Positions 22,661 to 31,536 of a stretch of DNA of 34,230 nt are shown piece by piece. The first letter of the stretch is position 1. Every line of letters begins with the position of its first letter. The position numbers were made by a program, and so were the translations under genes. The DNA is from Draconibacterium orientale (lineage in GTDB: Bacteria > Bacteroidota > Bacteroidia > Bacteroidales > Prolixibacteraceae), in NCBI GenBank assembly GCA_020726265.1, contig DYSZ01000020.1, forward strand, positions 1-34,230, given 5' to 3'. The notes under the pieces are model-generated. The model saw only the letters and a program-made list of their open reading frames with translations, ran no database searches and was not told the origin of the DNA.

Positions 22661-24934
22661 ATGGAAAATTTCTATTTAATTCTGGTGGTTGTTCTGTTTG
22701 CACTCGCAGCATCCGACCTTGTAGTTGGCGTGGCCAATGATGCGGTAAATTTTCTGAATTCGGCAGTTGGTTCCAAAGCAGCACCCAAATGGCTTATTTT
22801 CACGATGGCAGCTTTGGGTGTTTTGATAGGTGCTGCATTTTCGAATGGGATGATGGAGGTTGCCCGAAAAGGAATATTTCATCCCGACATGTTTTTCTTT
22901 TCCGAAATTATGATCATTTTTCTGGCAGTAATGATTACCGATGTGGTAATGCTCGATACCTTTAATGCTTTCGGGATGCCGACTTCCACAACGGTTTCGG
23001 TGGTTTTCGAACTTTTGGGCGCATCGGTTGCCGTTGCTGTTGTTAAAATTAAAATGGCTGGAGGATCGGCCATAATCGAATTGTCGAATTATATTAATTC
23101 TGAAAAAGCACTTGCAATAATAACAGGAATTTTAGTTTCTGTTGTTATCGCATTTACAGTAGGAACCTTGGTGCAATATATTGCACGGCTGATTTTCTCG
23201 TTTAATTATCGCGGGCCAATGCGCTATTTCGGTGCCATTTACGGCGGAATTGCCATTACAACTATTACCTATTTTATCCTGGTCAAAGGTATCAGCGACT
23301 CTTCATTTGCTGATATTCCGTTAAACAATGGAGAAACATTAAGCAATTGGATAAAAGGTAATACTTCGCTGGTTTTACTTTATAGTTTAATTGGTTGGAC
23401 TGTATTAATTCAGTTGTTTAAATGGATTTTCAGGATAAAAATACTGAAACTGGTTGTTTTGGTTGGAACTTTCGCACTCGCCATGGCATTTGCCGGCAAC
23501 GACCTTGTTAATTTCATTGGGGTTCCATTGGCCGGTTATCATTCATTTTTAGCCTGGATTGGTGCAGGTACTCCCGAACCAGGGGGTCTTGCCATGGGAA
23601 TGCTTGCCGGGGAGGTTGATACTCCCGGTTACCTGTTATTGATGTCGGGTCTGATCATGATAACCACACTTATTTTTTCGAAAAAGTCAAGAATTGTAAT
23701 TGCCACATCGGTCGATTTATCAAGGCAAAATGAAGGGACAGAGAAATTTGATTCATCGCCGATTGCGCGGATGATTGTGCGGTCAACTTCGCAGTTCAGT
23801 AAGAAAGTTACTGCAATAATTCCGCAACGGCTGTTACAGACTATCGACAAAAGGTTTTTGCCTTTCGATTTAGCAACACCAGCTGACCCTGAACCACCCG
23901 CATTCGACAAAGTGAGGGCCTCGGTTAACCTGGTAGTTGCCAGTGCTCTTATTGCACTGGGAACTTCGCTGAAACTGCCACTTTCTACAACTTATGTAAC
24001 TTTTATGGTGGCGATGGGAACCTCGTTGGCCGACCGCGCCTGGGATCGCGATAGTGCTGTTTTCCGTGTTTCGGGAGTTATCGCTGTAATTGGCGGCTGG
24101 TTCTTAACCGCTGTGGTGGCATTCACAGGTGCGGCATTAATTGCCTTACTGATTTCGTTGGGTGGCAAGCTGATGATTTTTGTTTTTATCGCCCTTGCCA
24201 TTTTTGTGGTTTTACGCACTCATTTTATGTTGAAAAAACGTTCGGAAAACACGCAGGTTGAGGCTGAAGATTTAATTGATGTAAAAGATACATTTGATGT
24301 TATCATTTCGAAAAGCCAGAAGCAGATTATTAAAGGGATTGTGTCGTCAAACTACGTGGTTTCTTTAGGAATTGAGGGATTTTTAAGCGAAGACAGAAAC
24401 AAACTTAAACTTGCAGAAAAATCGAGTGCAGATTTTCTCAGGCGATCGAAACGAAATAAGGAAAAATGCTATTCCACCGTACAGGTTTTAAGCGGTGGGC
24501 AGGTTGAATCGGGGCATTTTTACCTGCAAATGATGAATTACAAACGCGAAATGGCCCATGCCGGTCATTTTATGCTCGAACCTATAATGGTTTACACAAA
24601 AAATAACCACAAACCATTTGTAGCAGAGCAACATTCAGAGCTCATGAAACTTGTATCACAAATAGATGGTTTCTTTAACTTGGTGCTCAGCACAATCAAA
24701 GAATTCAAATTTGAAGAAATTGAGAATATTTCGGCTGAACGTGACAAGCTGTTGGAAGTTTTGGCCAAACTCGAAAAAAACCAGATAAAACGAATCAAAA
24801 ACAAAGAAGTGAATTCGCGCAATTCGGTGCTTTATTTTAAACTGATTGCCGAAATAAAAGTGCTTTTATTACAAACCGTAAACATGATTAAATCGGAACG
24901 CGACTTTGTTTTAAATACACGGAAAACATTATAA
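22661..24934 (+). CDS. pit: PiT-family inorganic phosphate transporter with PhoU-like C-terminal domain
   Basis: The 757-aa protein has the duplicated PiT/PHO-4 core. The first signature is VGVANDAVNFLNSAVGSKAA (GxxNDxxN, residues 23-30) and the second FAGNDLVNFIGVPLAG (GND at 279-281). Further hydrophobic helices run to about 525. PiT proteins are low-affinity symporters of phosphate, often as a metal-phosphate complex, in the inner membrane. After the last helix a charged, helical cytoplasmic tail of about 220 residues (from about 535) resembles PhoU/DUF47 helical bundles, which in other bacteria are separate regulatory proteins. The gene diverges from a PhoR/PhoB-like pair, suggesting that the tail and the kinase form a phosphate-sensing unit (inference). 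A hairpin at 24947-24999 follows. Confidence 0.93.
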   Translation: MENFYLILVVVLFALAASDLVVGVANDAVNFLNSAVGSKAAPKWLIFTMAALGVLIGAAFSNGMMEVARKGIFHPDMFFFSEIMIIFLAVMITDVVMLDTFNAFGMPTSTTVSVVFELLGASVAVAVVKIKMAGGSAIIELSNYINSEKALAIITGILVSVVIAFTVGTLVQYIARLIFSFNYRGPMRYFGAIYGGIAITTITYFILVKGISDSSFADIPLNNGETLSNWIKGNTSLVLLYSLIGWTVLIQLFKWIFRIKILKLVVLVGTFALAMAFAGNDLVNFIGVPLAGYHSFLAWIGAGTPEPGGLAMGMLAGEVDTPGYLLLMSGLIMITTLIFSKKSRIVIATSVDLSRQNEGTEKFDSSPIARMIVRSTSQFSKKVTAIIPQRLLQTIDKRFLPFDLATPADPEPPAFDKVRASVNLVVASALIALGTSLKLPLSTTYVTFMVAMGTSLADRAWDRDSAVFRVSGVIAVIGGWFLTAVVAFTGAALIALLISLGGKLMIFVFIALAIFVVLRTHFMLKKRSENTQVEAEDLIDVKDTFDVIISKSQKQIIKGIVSSNYVVSLGIEGFLSEDRNKLKLAEKSSADFLRRSKRNKEKCYSTVQVLSGGQVESGHFYLQMMNYKREMAHAGHFMLEPIMVYTKNNHKPFVAEQHSELMKLVSQIDGFFNLVLSTIKEFKFEEIENISAERDKLLEVLAKLEKNQIKRIKNKEVNSRNSVLYFKLIAEIKVLLLQTVNMIKSERDFVLNTRKTL

Positions 24935-24946
24935 ATACTGGAAATC

Positions 24947-24999
24947 AGCCAGGTTCAAAGTGTAGGTTTTATCCCGAAACCTGTACTTTGAACCCGGCT
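24947..24999 (+). terminator. Long imperfect hairpin overlapping the end of the convergent radical SAM gene
   Basis: AGCCAGGTTCAAAGTGTAGG and the next TTT pair with the matching arm at 24977-24999 (23 bp, three imperfect positions, two of them GT wobbles) around a TATCCCG loop. T-rich sequence follows (TCTTTTAG). The right arm is the last codons of the minus-strand gene, so the terminator of pit uses coding sequence of its neighbour. Confidence 0.6.
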
Positions 25000-25748
25000 T
25001 CTTTTAGCTTCCCGGCAATGATATTTAATTCGGCAAGTGGCACTTTTTGAAGTGTATCAAGTGGCGTATCGCGGTCGATGGTGTAAATCATCACCTGCGA
25101 AGGCTTAATTTTTCTGATGAGTTCAATCCACGCCGAAACTTCAGGTTCGGTAGTGTTATCAACCTTTGCATTTTTGAAATTACCGCGTACAAACATGGTT
25201 TGAATAATAACCTGCCCTTTAAAGGCAGTCAACTGCTCAATCACTTTTTGCAGGCTGAAATTGCCCTTTGGGCAATCGAGCAAACGTACTGTTTCTTCAA
25301 AAGCCGAATCAAGTTTCAGAATATTATCATCTATTTTCAGCAGCGCCCCGAAAACAGGTTTTTTGTGGAGCATGGTTGAATTTGAAAGCACGGCAATCCG
25401 GGCTTTGGGGGCAAACCGGGTTCGCAGACTAATTGTATCGTCAATTATTTCTGCAAATTCAGGATGAAGTGTGGGTTCTCCGTTTCCTGCGAATGTTATC
25501 ACATCGGGTAGTTCGCCAGATGCTCCCATCTCCAGCAATTTCTCTTCTAATTTTTCGCTTACCTGTTTGCGTGTGGGTAATACCGCCTTTACTTCCTGTT
25601 TTTTAGGTGTCCAGCCACATTCGCAGTAAATACAATCGAACGAACACAGTTTTACGTTGGTGGGCAACAGGTTGATTCCCAGCGAAACACCCAGCCGGCG
25701 ACTTTTCACCGGGCCAAAAATAATTTTATCAAATAGAAATGTTGACAT
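24969..25748 (-). CDS. Radical SAM protein (COG0731-like)
   Basis: This 259-aa protein has the radical SAM cluster motif with cysteines 35, 39 and 42 (LCSFDCIYCECGW, C-x3-C-x2-C). The preceding GPVKSRRLGVSLGINLLP is typical of COG0731 Fe-S oxidoreductases. The SAM-binding GNGEPTLHPEF follows at about 108. The length is only a core barrel without SPASM or TRAM extension. The reaction is unknown; related archaeal proteins are linked to wyosine-type tRNA modification, but this should not be transferred. Its ATG overlaps the amidohydrolase stop (TAATG), so the two are translationally coupled, and a DUF4296 lipoprotein gene precedes them. Confidence 0.85.
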   Translation of the reverse strand: MSTFLFDKIIFGPVKSRRLGVSLGINLLPTNVKLCSFDCIYCECGWTPKKQEVKAVLPTRKQVSEKLEEKLLEMGASGELPDVITFAGNGEPTLHPEFAEIIDDTISLRTRFAPKARIAVLSNSTMLHKKPVFGALLKIDDNILKLDSAFEETVRLLDCPKGNFSLQKVIEQLTAFKGQVIIQTMFVRGNFKNAKVDNTTEPEVSAWIELIRKIKPSQVMIYTIDRDTPLDTLQKVPLAELNIIAGKLKEAGFKVQVSG

Positions 25749-26938
25749 TAGACTAACCGCTTTACCTTACTTTTTTCTGTGAGTTTCATGTTTTTAAAAT
25801 CAATACCTGAAATCAGGTTTACTCCCGGCTTTCTTCCTGGCTCAAAACTGCCAAACCTGTTTGCAACCTGTAAAGCTTTCGCGCCATTGAAACATGCCCA
25901 GTTTACGAGTTCTTCCAATTGAATATCTGGAAAATTTCCCTGCAATATTATCATTTCAGCCAAAACAGAAAGCTGATGGTTTGACGCAAGACTATCGGTT
26001 CCGAGACAAATATTGAGGTTGTTTTGCCTGAACAGTTCAACCGGTGGCAACTGGTTTTCGATGTATAAATTTGAGTTGGGGCACAACACGAAAAAGGTGT
26101 TTTCCAGGGCGCGCTGTTGCAGCAAAACATCAATATCGGCTTGTGTCGTAAAAGTGTTGTGCACCAGCAACAGCGGGTTTTCTGCCGGCAAATATTTCAA
26201 TACCGAAACCAGCGAACTTTGTCCGGTGGGGTTCCAGTGAGAAGTGTCGATTCCAAGGGTTTCAGAAATATGTGTTGCAATTGCACCGGTACCATTGGTA
26301 AAAAATTCGGCCTCGCCTTCACTTTCCTGGTTGTGCATGCAAACAATGCTGTTTACTTCAACCGCATTTTGAGCGATTTTTTCGAACAATGGCTGCGAAA
26401 CCGAATAAGGTGAATGCGGTACGACAGAACATTTCAGATTTTGTGAGGCAAATTGTTGCTGTACAAAGAGTGCGTAATCAAAAGCTTTATCAGCACGCGA
26501 CGGATGAAACCCGAACGACTCGATAAACGTGTGATAAAAAATCCGGCTTTTCAGTTTTGTTTCAACCGAAAGCGCTGAATTAGAAATATCGCCAACCACC
26601 GAGATTCCGGCAGCCCACATTTTGCGGTCGGCCAGGTGCATTATTTTTTCCGGATCGCCAAAGTCGAGGTTACGCAGCTGGTTGATTTGTCCAACAAAAC
26701 CGCTGATGCCGGTTTTCTCTTCAATTTTCCCTTCGAGTTGCGAAAGTTCGAGATGACAATGTGTATTTACAAAGCCCGGAACTAAAATTCCGCTGTAATA
26801 TTCGAGACCATGTTGTTCGGTTAAATATTTCTGACTGTCGATTTCCAGAATTGTTCCGTCATCATCAACTGTCAGAATTCCGTTTTTTATTGGTGGCTGG
26901 TTTCCGGTGAAAATATAGGCTGCGGCAATTTTTCTCAC
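25748..26938 (-). CDS. Amidohydrolase-superfamily deaminase-like protein
   Basis: The 396-aa enzyme belongs to the metal-dependent amidohydrolase superfamily (TRZ/ATZ or SAH-deaminase-like). It has an N-terminal beta segment (VDDDGTILEI), the HxH metal motif in VPGFVNTHCHLELS (His60, His62), HSPYSVS (near 175), the CMHNQESEGE metal-His region, LVHNTF, and a late metal Asp in LGTDSLASNH. Members hydrolyse or deaminate purine-like or guanine-like compounds; aminofutalosine deaminase of the alternative menaquinone pathway is one possibility, not proven. The start is GTG, overlapping the DUF4296 stop (GTGA). The stop overlaps the radical SAM start, giving a tight three-gene unit. It is cytoplasmic. 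Confidence 0.88.
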   Translation of the reverse strand: MRKIAAAYIFTGNQPPIKNGILTVDDDGTILEIDSQKYLTEQHGLEYYSGILVPGFVNTHCHLELSQLEGKIEEKTGISGFVGQINQLRNLDFGDPEKIMHLADRKMWAAGISVVGDISNSALSVETKLKSRIFYHTFIESFGFHPSRADKAFDYALFVQQQFASQNLKCSVVPHSPYSVSQPLFEKIAQNAVEVNSIVCMHNQESEGEAEFFTNGTGAIATHISETLGIDTSHWNPTGQSSLVSVLKYLPAENPLLLVHNTFTTQADIDVLLQQRALENTFFVLCPNSNLYIENQLPPVELFRQNNLNICLGTDSLASNHQLSVLAEMIILQGNFPDIQLEELVNWACFNGAKALQVANRFGSFEPGRKPGVNLISGIDFKNMKLTEKSKVKRLV

Positions 26939-27324
26939 TGCGCATCTTTGGGTTTAAATTCAAGTTCATCCAGTTTTCTGCCCGAAAAATCCTGTTCAAT
27001 TTCAACTAATTTATTCACTACTTCGCGGTACATTTTTTCGAAATTTTTCGGGTCGCTGGCGTAAAAAACATACGATTTTTCGAAAACCGAATCAGGAACA
27101 TGGTATCTTTCAAGAACAGAATAATAAAAATTTACCGAGCTGCTGTTTCTTATAATCGAATCATAACGCATGTGGTTAAAAGTGGCTTCAGCCAGGTGAA
27201 TATCAACCAGCATGTCAATCATTTTCTTTTCTTTTACCAGAGGTCTGGGTTTTTCAATCACCGGCTTATCGCACGAAATCAGTGCAACAAAAAGTAAAAC
27301 GAGTGGTATAAATTTCTTCTTCAT
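26935..27324 (-). CDS. DUF4296-type lipoprotein
   Basis: From the chosen start (MKKKFIPLVLLFVALISC) this is a 129-aa lipoprotein with Cys18 as the acylation site. An in-frame ATG 39 bp upstream exists but would break the signal peptide. The mature part is mostly helical and charged, with the DUF4296 pattern MIDMLVDIHLAEA near the N-terminus followed by YYSVLERYHVPDSVFEKSYVFYASDPKNFEKMY. The function is unknown. The gene overlaps the amidohydrolase start codon by 3 bp. Why a small lipoprotein is coupled with two cytoplasmic enzymes is unclear; it could be simple operon packing. Confidence 0.8.
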   Translation of the reverse strand: MKKKFIPLVLLFVALISCDKPVIEKPRPLVKEKKMIDMLVDIHLAEATFNHMRYDSIIRNSSSVNFYYSVLERYHVPDSVFEKSYVFYASDPKNFEKMYREVVNKLVEIEQDFSGRKLDELEFKPKDAQ

Positions 27325-27393
27325 ATTAATTTCAGCGGGCCAAATTATGAATTGTTGCACCACAATTCAAAGAAATTGAAGTTAAAAAACATT

Positions 27394-28752
27394 TTACGAG
27401 AAGATTTTGCGAAACACTTCCTCCACACGGGCGGCTTTCACAATTTCAATTTTGAATTTCGCGTGGTCGAAACTTTTGTTGTGCGCCGGAATAAAGATAC
27501 GGCTAAAGCCCAGTTTTTCGGCTTCGGCAATGCGTTGTTCCATCCGGTTCACTGCCCGAATTTCGCCAGTAAGTCCCACCTCGCCGGCAAAACACCATTT
27601 GTGGTTAATGGGGACATCGAGGTTCGACGAAAGAATCGCACTTATTACCGAAAGATCGGTTGCCGGATCGCTGATGCGAAGTCCGCCAGCAATGTTCAGA
27701 AACACATCTTTTTGAATGAGCTTAAAACCAGCCCTTTTTTCGAGCACTGCCAGCAACATATTCAGTCTGCGCAAATCGAACCCGGTGGTTGAGCGTTGCG
27801 GTGTTCCGTAAACCGCCGAACTTACGAGCGACTGAATTTCGATGAGAAAAGGCCTCGCACCTTCGATAGCGCTGGCAATGGCAGTGCCACTCACATTATC
27901 GCTCATTTTCGAAATCAGCAGTTCCGAAGGGTTGATAATTTCGCGCAACCCATCGCTGCCCATTTCAAAAATCCCGAGTTCGCTGGTTGAGCCGAAACGG
28001 TTTTTGTTGGAGCGTAAAATGCGGTACATATAATTGGTGTCGCCTTCAAACTGCAACACCACATCAACCATGTGTTCGAGCACTTTCGGGCCGGCTAGGC
28101 TGCCTTCTTTGGTGATGTGACCAATTAGAATTACAGCAGTCCCGGTTTTCTTGGCCAGTTTTAAAATCACCGACGTACACTCGCGCACCTGCGAAACCGA
28201 ACCGGGCGATGATTCAATGGTTTCGGTTGAAAGTGTTTGAATGGAATCGATAATCAGAATTTCGGGTTGCACCTGTTCTGTTTGTGCAATGATATTTTCG
28301 AGCGAGGTTTCGCTTAAAAACAAACAGTTGTTGTTTACTGTTTTCAGTCTTTCGGCCCTGAGTTTTATTTGTTGCAGACTTTCTTCGCCCGATGTATAAA
28401 GAATTTTTCTGTCGCTTAACTCAAGTGCTAATTGCAGGGCGAGTGTCGATTTCCCGATTCCGGGGTCACCCCCCAGCAAAATAAGTGAGCCGGGAACAAT
28501 TCCACCACCAAGCACGCGGTTAAATTCTTCAATTTTTACTGAAATACGTTTGTTATGAACGGTTTCAATTTTATCGAGGGTGAGCGGCTGGTTGCCTGCA
28601 ATTTGTGCTGAAAGTTTTCCGGAGACCTGTTTTTTGCTTACCACCTCTTCAACAAAAGTATTCCACTCGTTGCACGACGGGCATTTTCCCAACCATTTCG
28701 GCGATTGTGTTCCGCAATTCTGACAGGTGTAAATACTTTTAATCGGTGACAT
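27394..28752 (-). CDS. radA: DNA repair protein RadA
   Basis: This full-length (452 aa) RadA/Sms is a RecA-like helicase that promotes branch migration in recombination. A zinc finger with Cys10, 13, 24 and 27 (YTCQNCG, KCPSCNEW) is followed by the ATPase: Walker A GDPGIGKST (95-103), Walker B ILIIDSIQTL, and the RadA-specific KNRFG motif at 250-254. A C-terminal Lon-protease-like domain without the catalytic Ser/Lys dyad completes it (LPINHK-type region: DVPINHKWCFAGEVGLTGE). The ATG overlaps the stop of the upstream nucleotidyltransferase gene (TAATG). It is cytoplasmic. Confidence 0.97.
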   Translation of the reverse strand: MSPIKSIYTCQNCGTQSPKWLGKCPSCNEWNTFVEEVVSKKQVSGKLSAQIAGNQPLTLDKIETVHNKRISVKIEEFNRVLGGGIVPGSLILLGGDPGIGKSTLALQLALELSDRKILYTSGEESLQQIKLRAERLKTVNNNCLFLSETSLENIIAQTEQVQPEILIIDSIQTLSTETIESSPGSVSQVRECTSVILKLAKKTGTAVILIGHITKEGSLAGPKVLEHMVDVVLQFEGDTNYMYRILRSNKNRFGSTSELGIFEMGSDGLREIINPSELLISKMSDNVSGTAIASAIEGARPFLIEIQSLVSSAVYGTPQRSTTGFDLRRLNMLLAVLEKRAGFKLIQKDVFLNIAGGLRISDPATDLSVISAILSSNLDVPINHKWCFAGEVGLTGEIRAVNRMEQRIAEAEKLGFSRIFIPAHNKSFDHAKFKIEIVKAARVEEVFRKIFS

Positions 28753-29246
28753 TATTCATCGAGTTCTTTTATGCGGCGGATGACTTCGCTTGTTGAAATA
28801 TCGGGAACGAGGTCAAGAGTTTCAACTCGTCCGCCATTGGCCAAAACTGTTTCGTGACCTGCAATTTCGTGAACTTCGTATTGTTTTCCTTTTACAAGAA
28901 AATCAGGATTGATAAGTGCAATGAGGTCAGCTGGCGTATTATCGGCAAAAACAACAACAGCATCAACAAAAGCAAGTGCTGCAATCATCATTGCCCGCGC
29001 TTCCTGGTTGAATACCGGACGGTTTTTCCCTTTTAATATCTCAACCGACTTATCAGAATTCAGCCCGACAATGAGTTTTGATCCAAAAGCTGCCGACTTT
29101 TGCAGCGAATCGACATGCCCGTGGTGGATGATATCGAAGCAGCCATTGGTGAAAACAACTGTATCTCCAGCAGCCCTCCATGCTTTTAGTGTTGGCTTAA
29201 ATGTTTTAAAGTCAGCGTATATCTTCGACTGAATATCGTAGTTCAT
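28752..29246 (-). CDS. RfaE2/HldE-like nucleotidyltransferase
   Basis: The 164-aa protein is a cytidylyltransferase-like enzyme with the HxGH motif (NGCFDIIHHGHVDSL, His41-His44). The conserved NSDKSVEILKGKNRPVFNQEARA region and the C-terminal STSEVIRRI (ISSTxxR-like) match the D-glycero-beta-D-manno-heptose-1-phosphate adenylyltransferase domain (RfaE domain II). That enzyme makes ADP-heptose for LPS inner core. It is a stand-alone domain: the kinase half (HldE domain I) is not in the window. It could also be another sugar-1-phosphate or glycerol-phosphate nucleotidyltransferase. It overlaps radA by 1 bp (TAATG), a common arrangement in Bacteroidota. Confidence 0.88.
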   Translation of the reverse strand: MNYDIQSKIYADFKTFKPTLKAWRAAGDTVVFTNGCFDIIHHGHVDSLQKSAAFGSKLIVGLNSDKSVEILKGKNRPVFNQEARAMMIAALAFVDAVVVFADNTPADLIALINPDFLVKGKQYEVHEIAGHETVLANGGRVETLDLVPDISTSEVIRRIKELDE

Positions 29247-29309
29247 CTGGTGTAATGTTGATTCGCTAAAAATAGAAAAACCTTGTCGTTTTAAAACTGA
29301 TTTATGCGA

Positions 29310-30152
29310 TTAATATTCATTTGGTTCTGAAAGTTTATACTTTGCTGTTGCCTCAAATCCTTTTTCAGTGTGGGCTACCGTGCAACATTTGGAGTAAAAG
29401 TCGTGCTCAAAAAACAGAATATATCTTTGTTTAACCGATTCAGCTAAAAAAATTTCTTTTTCTGACATCACTTTTACGGGGTACAAATCATAAGCTGCAA
29501 TCCATTGCAACGGAACATTTGCCATTGTGGGAACAAGGTCTGAAGTATAAACAATGGTTCTCCCTTTGTGCTGAATAAAAGGAATTGCCAGCCCGGGTGT
29601 ATGACCGTGAAAAAAACGGACTGACAATCCGGGAAAAAGTTCTCCTTCATTGTCAATCAGCCGGAGTTTTCCGCTTTCAGAAAAGAATCTGAGGATTTCG
29701 CTGTGATAAGCAGTTTTTTCGCGTGGGTTCGAGATTTTGGCATGTTCCCACTGTATTTTGCTGCACCAGTAATTTGCATTCGGAAAAACCGGAGCCAGCT
29801 TTTCGTTTTCGGTTTTTACAGCGCCGGTGCAGTGGTCCCAATGTAAGTGGGTGAAAAACACATCGGTAATGGCGTTCACCGAATACCCGTTTTGCTGAAG
29901 TGATTTTTCAAGGTGATTGCCGGGTTTGTAACCGTTGTTCTCAAAATGTTTCTCCGAGTAGTGATTTCCGATACCGGCTTCGATGAGGATTTTCTGTTCA
30001 CCGAGGTCAACCAGCAGGCAGCGCAGTGCGAGTTTGGTGAAATTATTATCGTCAGCCGGGTATTGTTTGTTCCAGAGTTTTTTTGGAATTACGCCAAAAA
30101 GCGCGCCTCCATCACAATGAAAATTTCCGGCAGAAATAGGAATGAGTTTCAT
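29310..30152 (-). CDS. MBL-fold metallo-hydrolase
   Basis: With start MKLIPISAGNFHCDGG (an upstream in-frame ATG at 30179 gives a less likely extension), the protein has 280 aa and the metallo-beta-lactamase fold. It shows FTHLHWDHCTG with the metal-binding HxHxDH (102-107), a later GHTPGL His, TSDLVPT with the bridging Asp, and a final His (FEHDFY). The N-terminal GALFGVIPKKLW segment resembles lactonase-like (AHL lactonase / quorum-quenching type) or general N-acyl hydrolase members. The substrate is not predictable. It is cytoplasmic. It stands between two genes on the same strand with gaps of 50-60 bp. Confidence 0.87.
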   Translation of the reverse strand: MKLIPISAGNFHCDGGALFGVIPKKLWNKQYPADDNNFTKLALRCLLVDLGEQKILIEAGIGNHYSEKHFENNGYKPGNHLEKSLQQNGYSVNAITDVFFTHLHWDHCTGAVKTENEKLAPVFPNANYWCSKIQWEHAKISNPREKTAYHSEILRFFSESGKLRLIDNEGELFPGLSVRFFHGHTPGLAIPFIQHKGRTIVYTSDLVPTMANVPLQWIAAYDLYPVKVMSEKEIFLAESVKQRYILFFEHDFYSKCCTVAHTEKGFEATAKYKLSEPNEY

Positions 30153-30202
30153 AATTAAATCAGGGTCTGCTGATAACAAATTTTACAACGAATTTCTGAA
30201 AA

Positions 30203-31414
30203 TCACCAATCATCGTCTTCTCCAAATTCCTCACTGATAATCCGGTTTATCTCCACAAGATCAAATTCATCCGGGTTCCAGGTTTCATTTCTTTTCAGAC
30301 CAAGCCATTTAGCAGTTTCTTTGTATTCAGGATGTTTTTTGTCGGCCATGATTTTCTTAAAGTTTTCAAAACCCCAAATTCCCCCGCAATTTTCGGGCGG
30401 GCATTTCCCTTTACCAGCGGTACATTCGGGGAAATATGACGGCTCCTCTATTATTTTTTCAAGTGTAATTTTATGTTCCCACGAATCACCAAAATCGTAA
30501 ATATATGAGAAGTGCTGTTTCTCTGTTTTGAAAATTTCGGAAAGAAGCACTGAATCAGCATCGAGTCGCCTGCCCTGTTCATCATCATCGTCATCGTCAT
30601 CGTCATGATATTGCGTATCGGTAATTACAAGTGAGCTTCCAACACCAAGGGGCGAAAACTGAAACAGGTGCGAGTTGGTCCAGCCAAATGTAAGTTGAAT
30701 CGTCTCATGGAGGTCATAAAAAGTAAATCCGGCGGGTACTTTTATACCTCGCCATACTGGTGGATTTTTAATATTGTTCAGTTGTATTTTAAACTGAAAG
30801 GTAACATCAGAATTTTGATCGTCATCATCCAATTCATCCCAATCCTCTAAGTTTTCAATAAGTGTATAATTGCCGGGGCCTGCCACTTTTTCAAGCTGTG
30901 CAATTACCTGCGCTGCTTTGGTATCTGTGTCGAGCGGCCCTCTGATGTAAGCGGGTTTTCCGTTGATTCCACATTCAACGTCAATCAGTTCTATATCTTC
31001 GGTGTCTTCATCAAGAATAAACTGTGCCACATTAAAATCTTTGTGGGGTTTAAATCCGTATTCTTCGGCAAACTCAATACCCGAATAAACAATGTTGTGT
31101 GCAAGCGTGTATGAAATCTTTATCAACTCCATCGATTGACTGGCCTTATCAAGAATTTCCAGGTATTCATTTTCGTAAATATTGAACCAGAATGTTGCGG
31201 TTTTTATACCGAGGCATTTTAAATCGACAAGGTACATTCCGGCGGTAATGTTTCCGTTGGTATGTTTGCGGGCAACAATAAGGTTTCCAAGGCTGGTTTC
31301 TTCCCAGTCATCATTAATGCGGCATTCGTATATTGGCAATGTTCGTGCCTTTTGCCTGATATAGTTTTCGGGACTCAGCATCTGAATTACTTTCCCTTTA
31401 TTTTTCTTTGTCAT
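30203..31414 (-). CDS. Plasmid pRiA4b ORF-3-like protein with poly-Asp tract
   Basis: This 403-aa protein (start MTKKNKGKV; longer frames to 31510 lack support) has an N-terminal uncharacterised region. Its C-terminal half matches the pRiA4b ORF-3 family (PF07929): FQFKIQLNNIKNPPVWRGIKVP, FYDLHETIQLTFGWTNSHLFQF, FGDSWEHKITLEKI, and the terminal YFPECTAGKGKCPPENCGG with three Cys and WGFENF. Between the core segments lies a run of eight Asp coded by an alternating GAT/GAC trinucleotide tract (30580-30609). The molecular function of this family is not known; it often sits in accessory regions. The N-terminal part (GVYxVDLKCLGIKTATFW-like) is also seen in SEC-C-motif-associated proteins, but no claim is made. 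Cytoplasmic. Confidence 0.8.
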   Translation of the reverse strand: MTKKNKGKVIQMLSPENYIRQKARTLPIYECRINDDWEETSLGNLIVARKHTNGNITAGMYLVDLKCLGIKTATFWFNIYENEYLEILDKASQSMELIKISYTLAHNIVYSGIEFAEEYGFKPHKDFNVAQFILDEDTEDIELIDVECGINGKPAYIRGPLDTDTKAAQVIAQLEKVAGPGNYTLIENLEDWDELDDDDQNSDVTFQFKIQLNNIKNPPVWRGIKVPAGFTFYDLHETIQLTFGWTNSHLFQFSPLGVGSSLVITDTQYHDDDDDDDDEQGRRLDADSVLLSEIFKTEKQHFSYIYDFGDSWEHKITLEKIIEEPSYFPECTAGKGKCPPENCGGIWGFENFKKIMADKKHPEYKETAKWLGLKRNETWNPDEFDLVEINRIISEEFGEDDDW

Positions 31415-31536
31415 TTTAAGCGATCTGTTTTTGTTGTGAATATAAGAAATCAGGAGATTAATCAGACAAACCAAATTCTGAAATTTTGCTGTTTCCGACT
31501 TGGTCTTCATTTTTCGACTCCAGCCTTCGGAATTCC

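Noticed and set aside
27352-27792. 146-codon plus-strand frame opposite radA
   Set aside because: Opposite to conserved RadA motifs; composition of a shadow frame.
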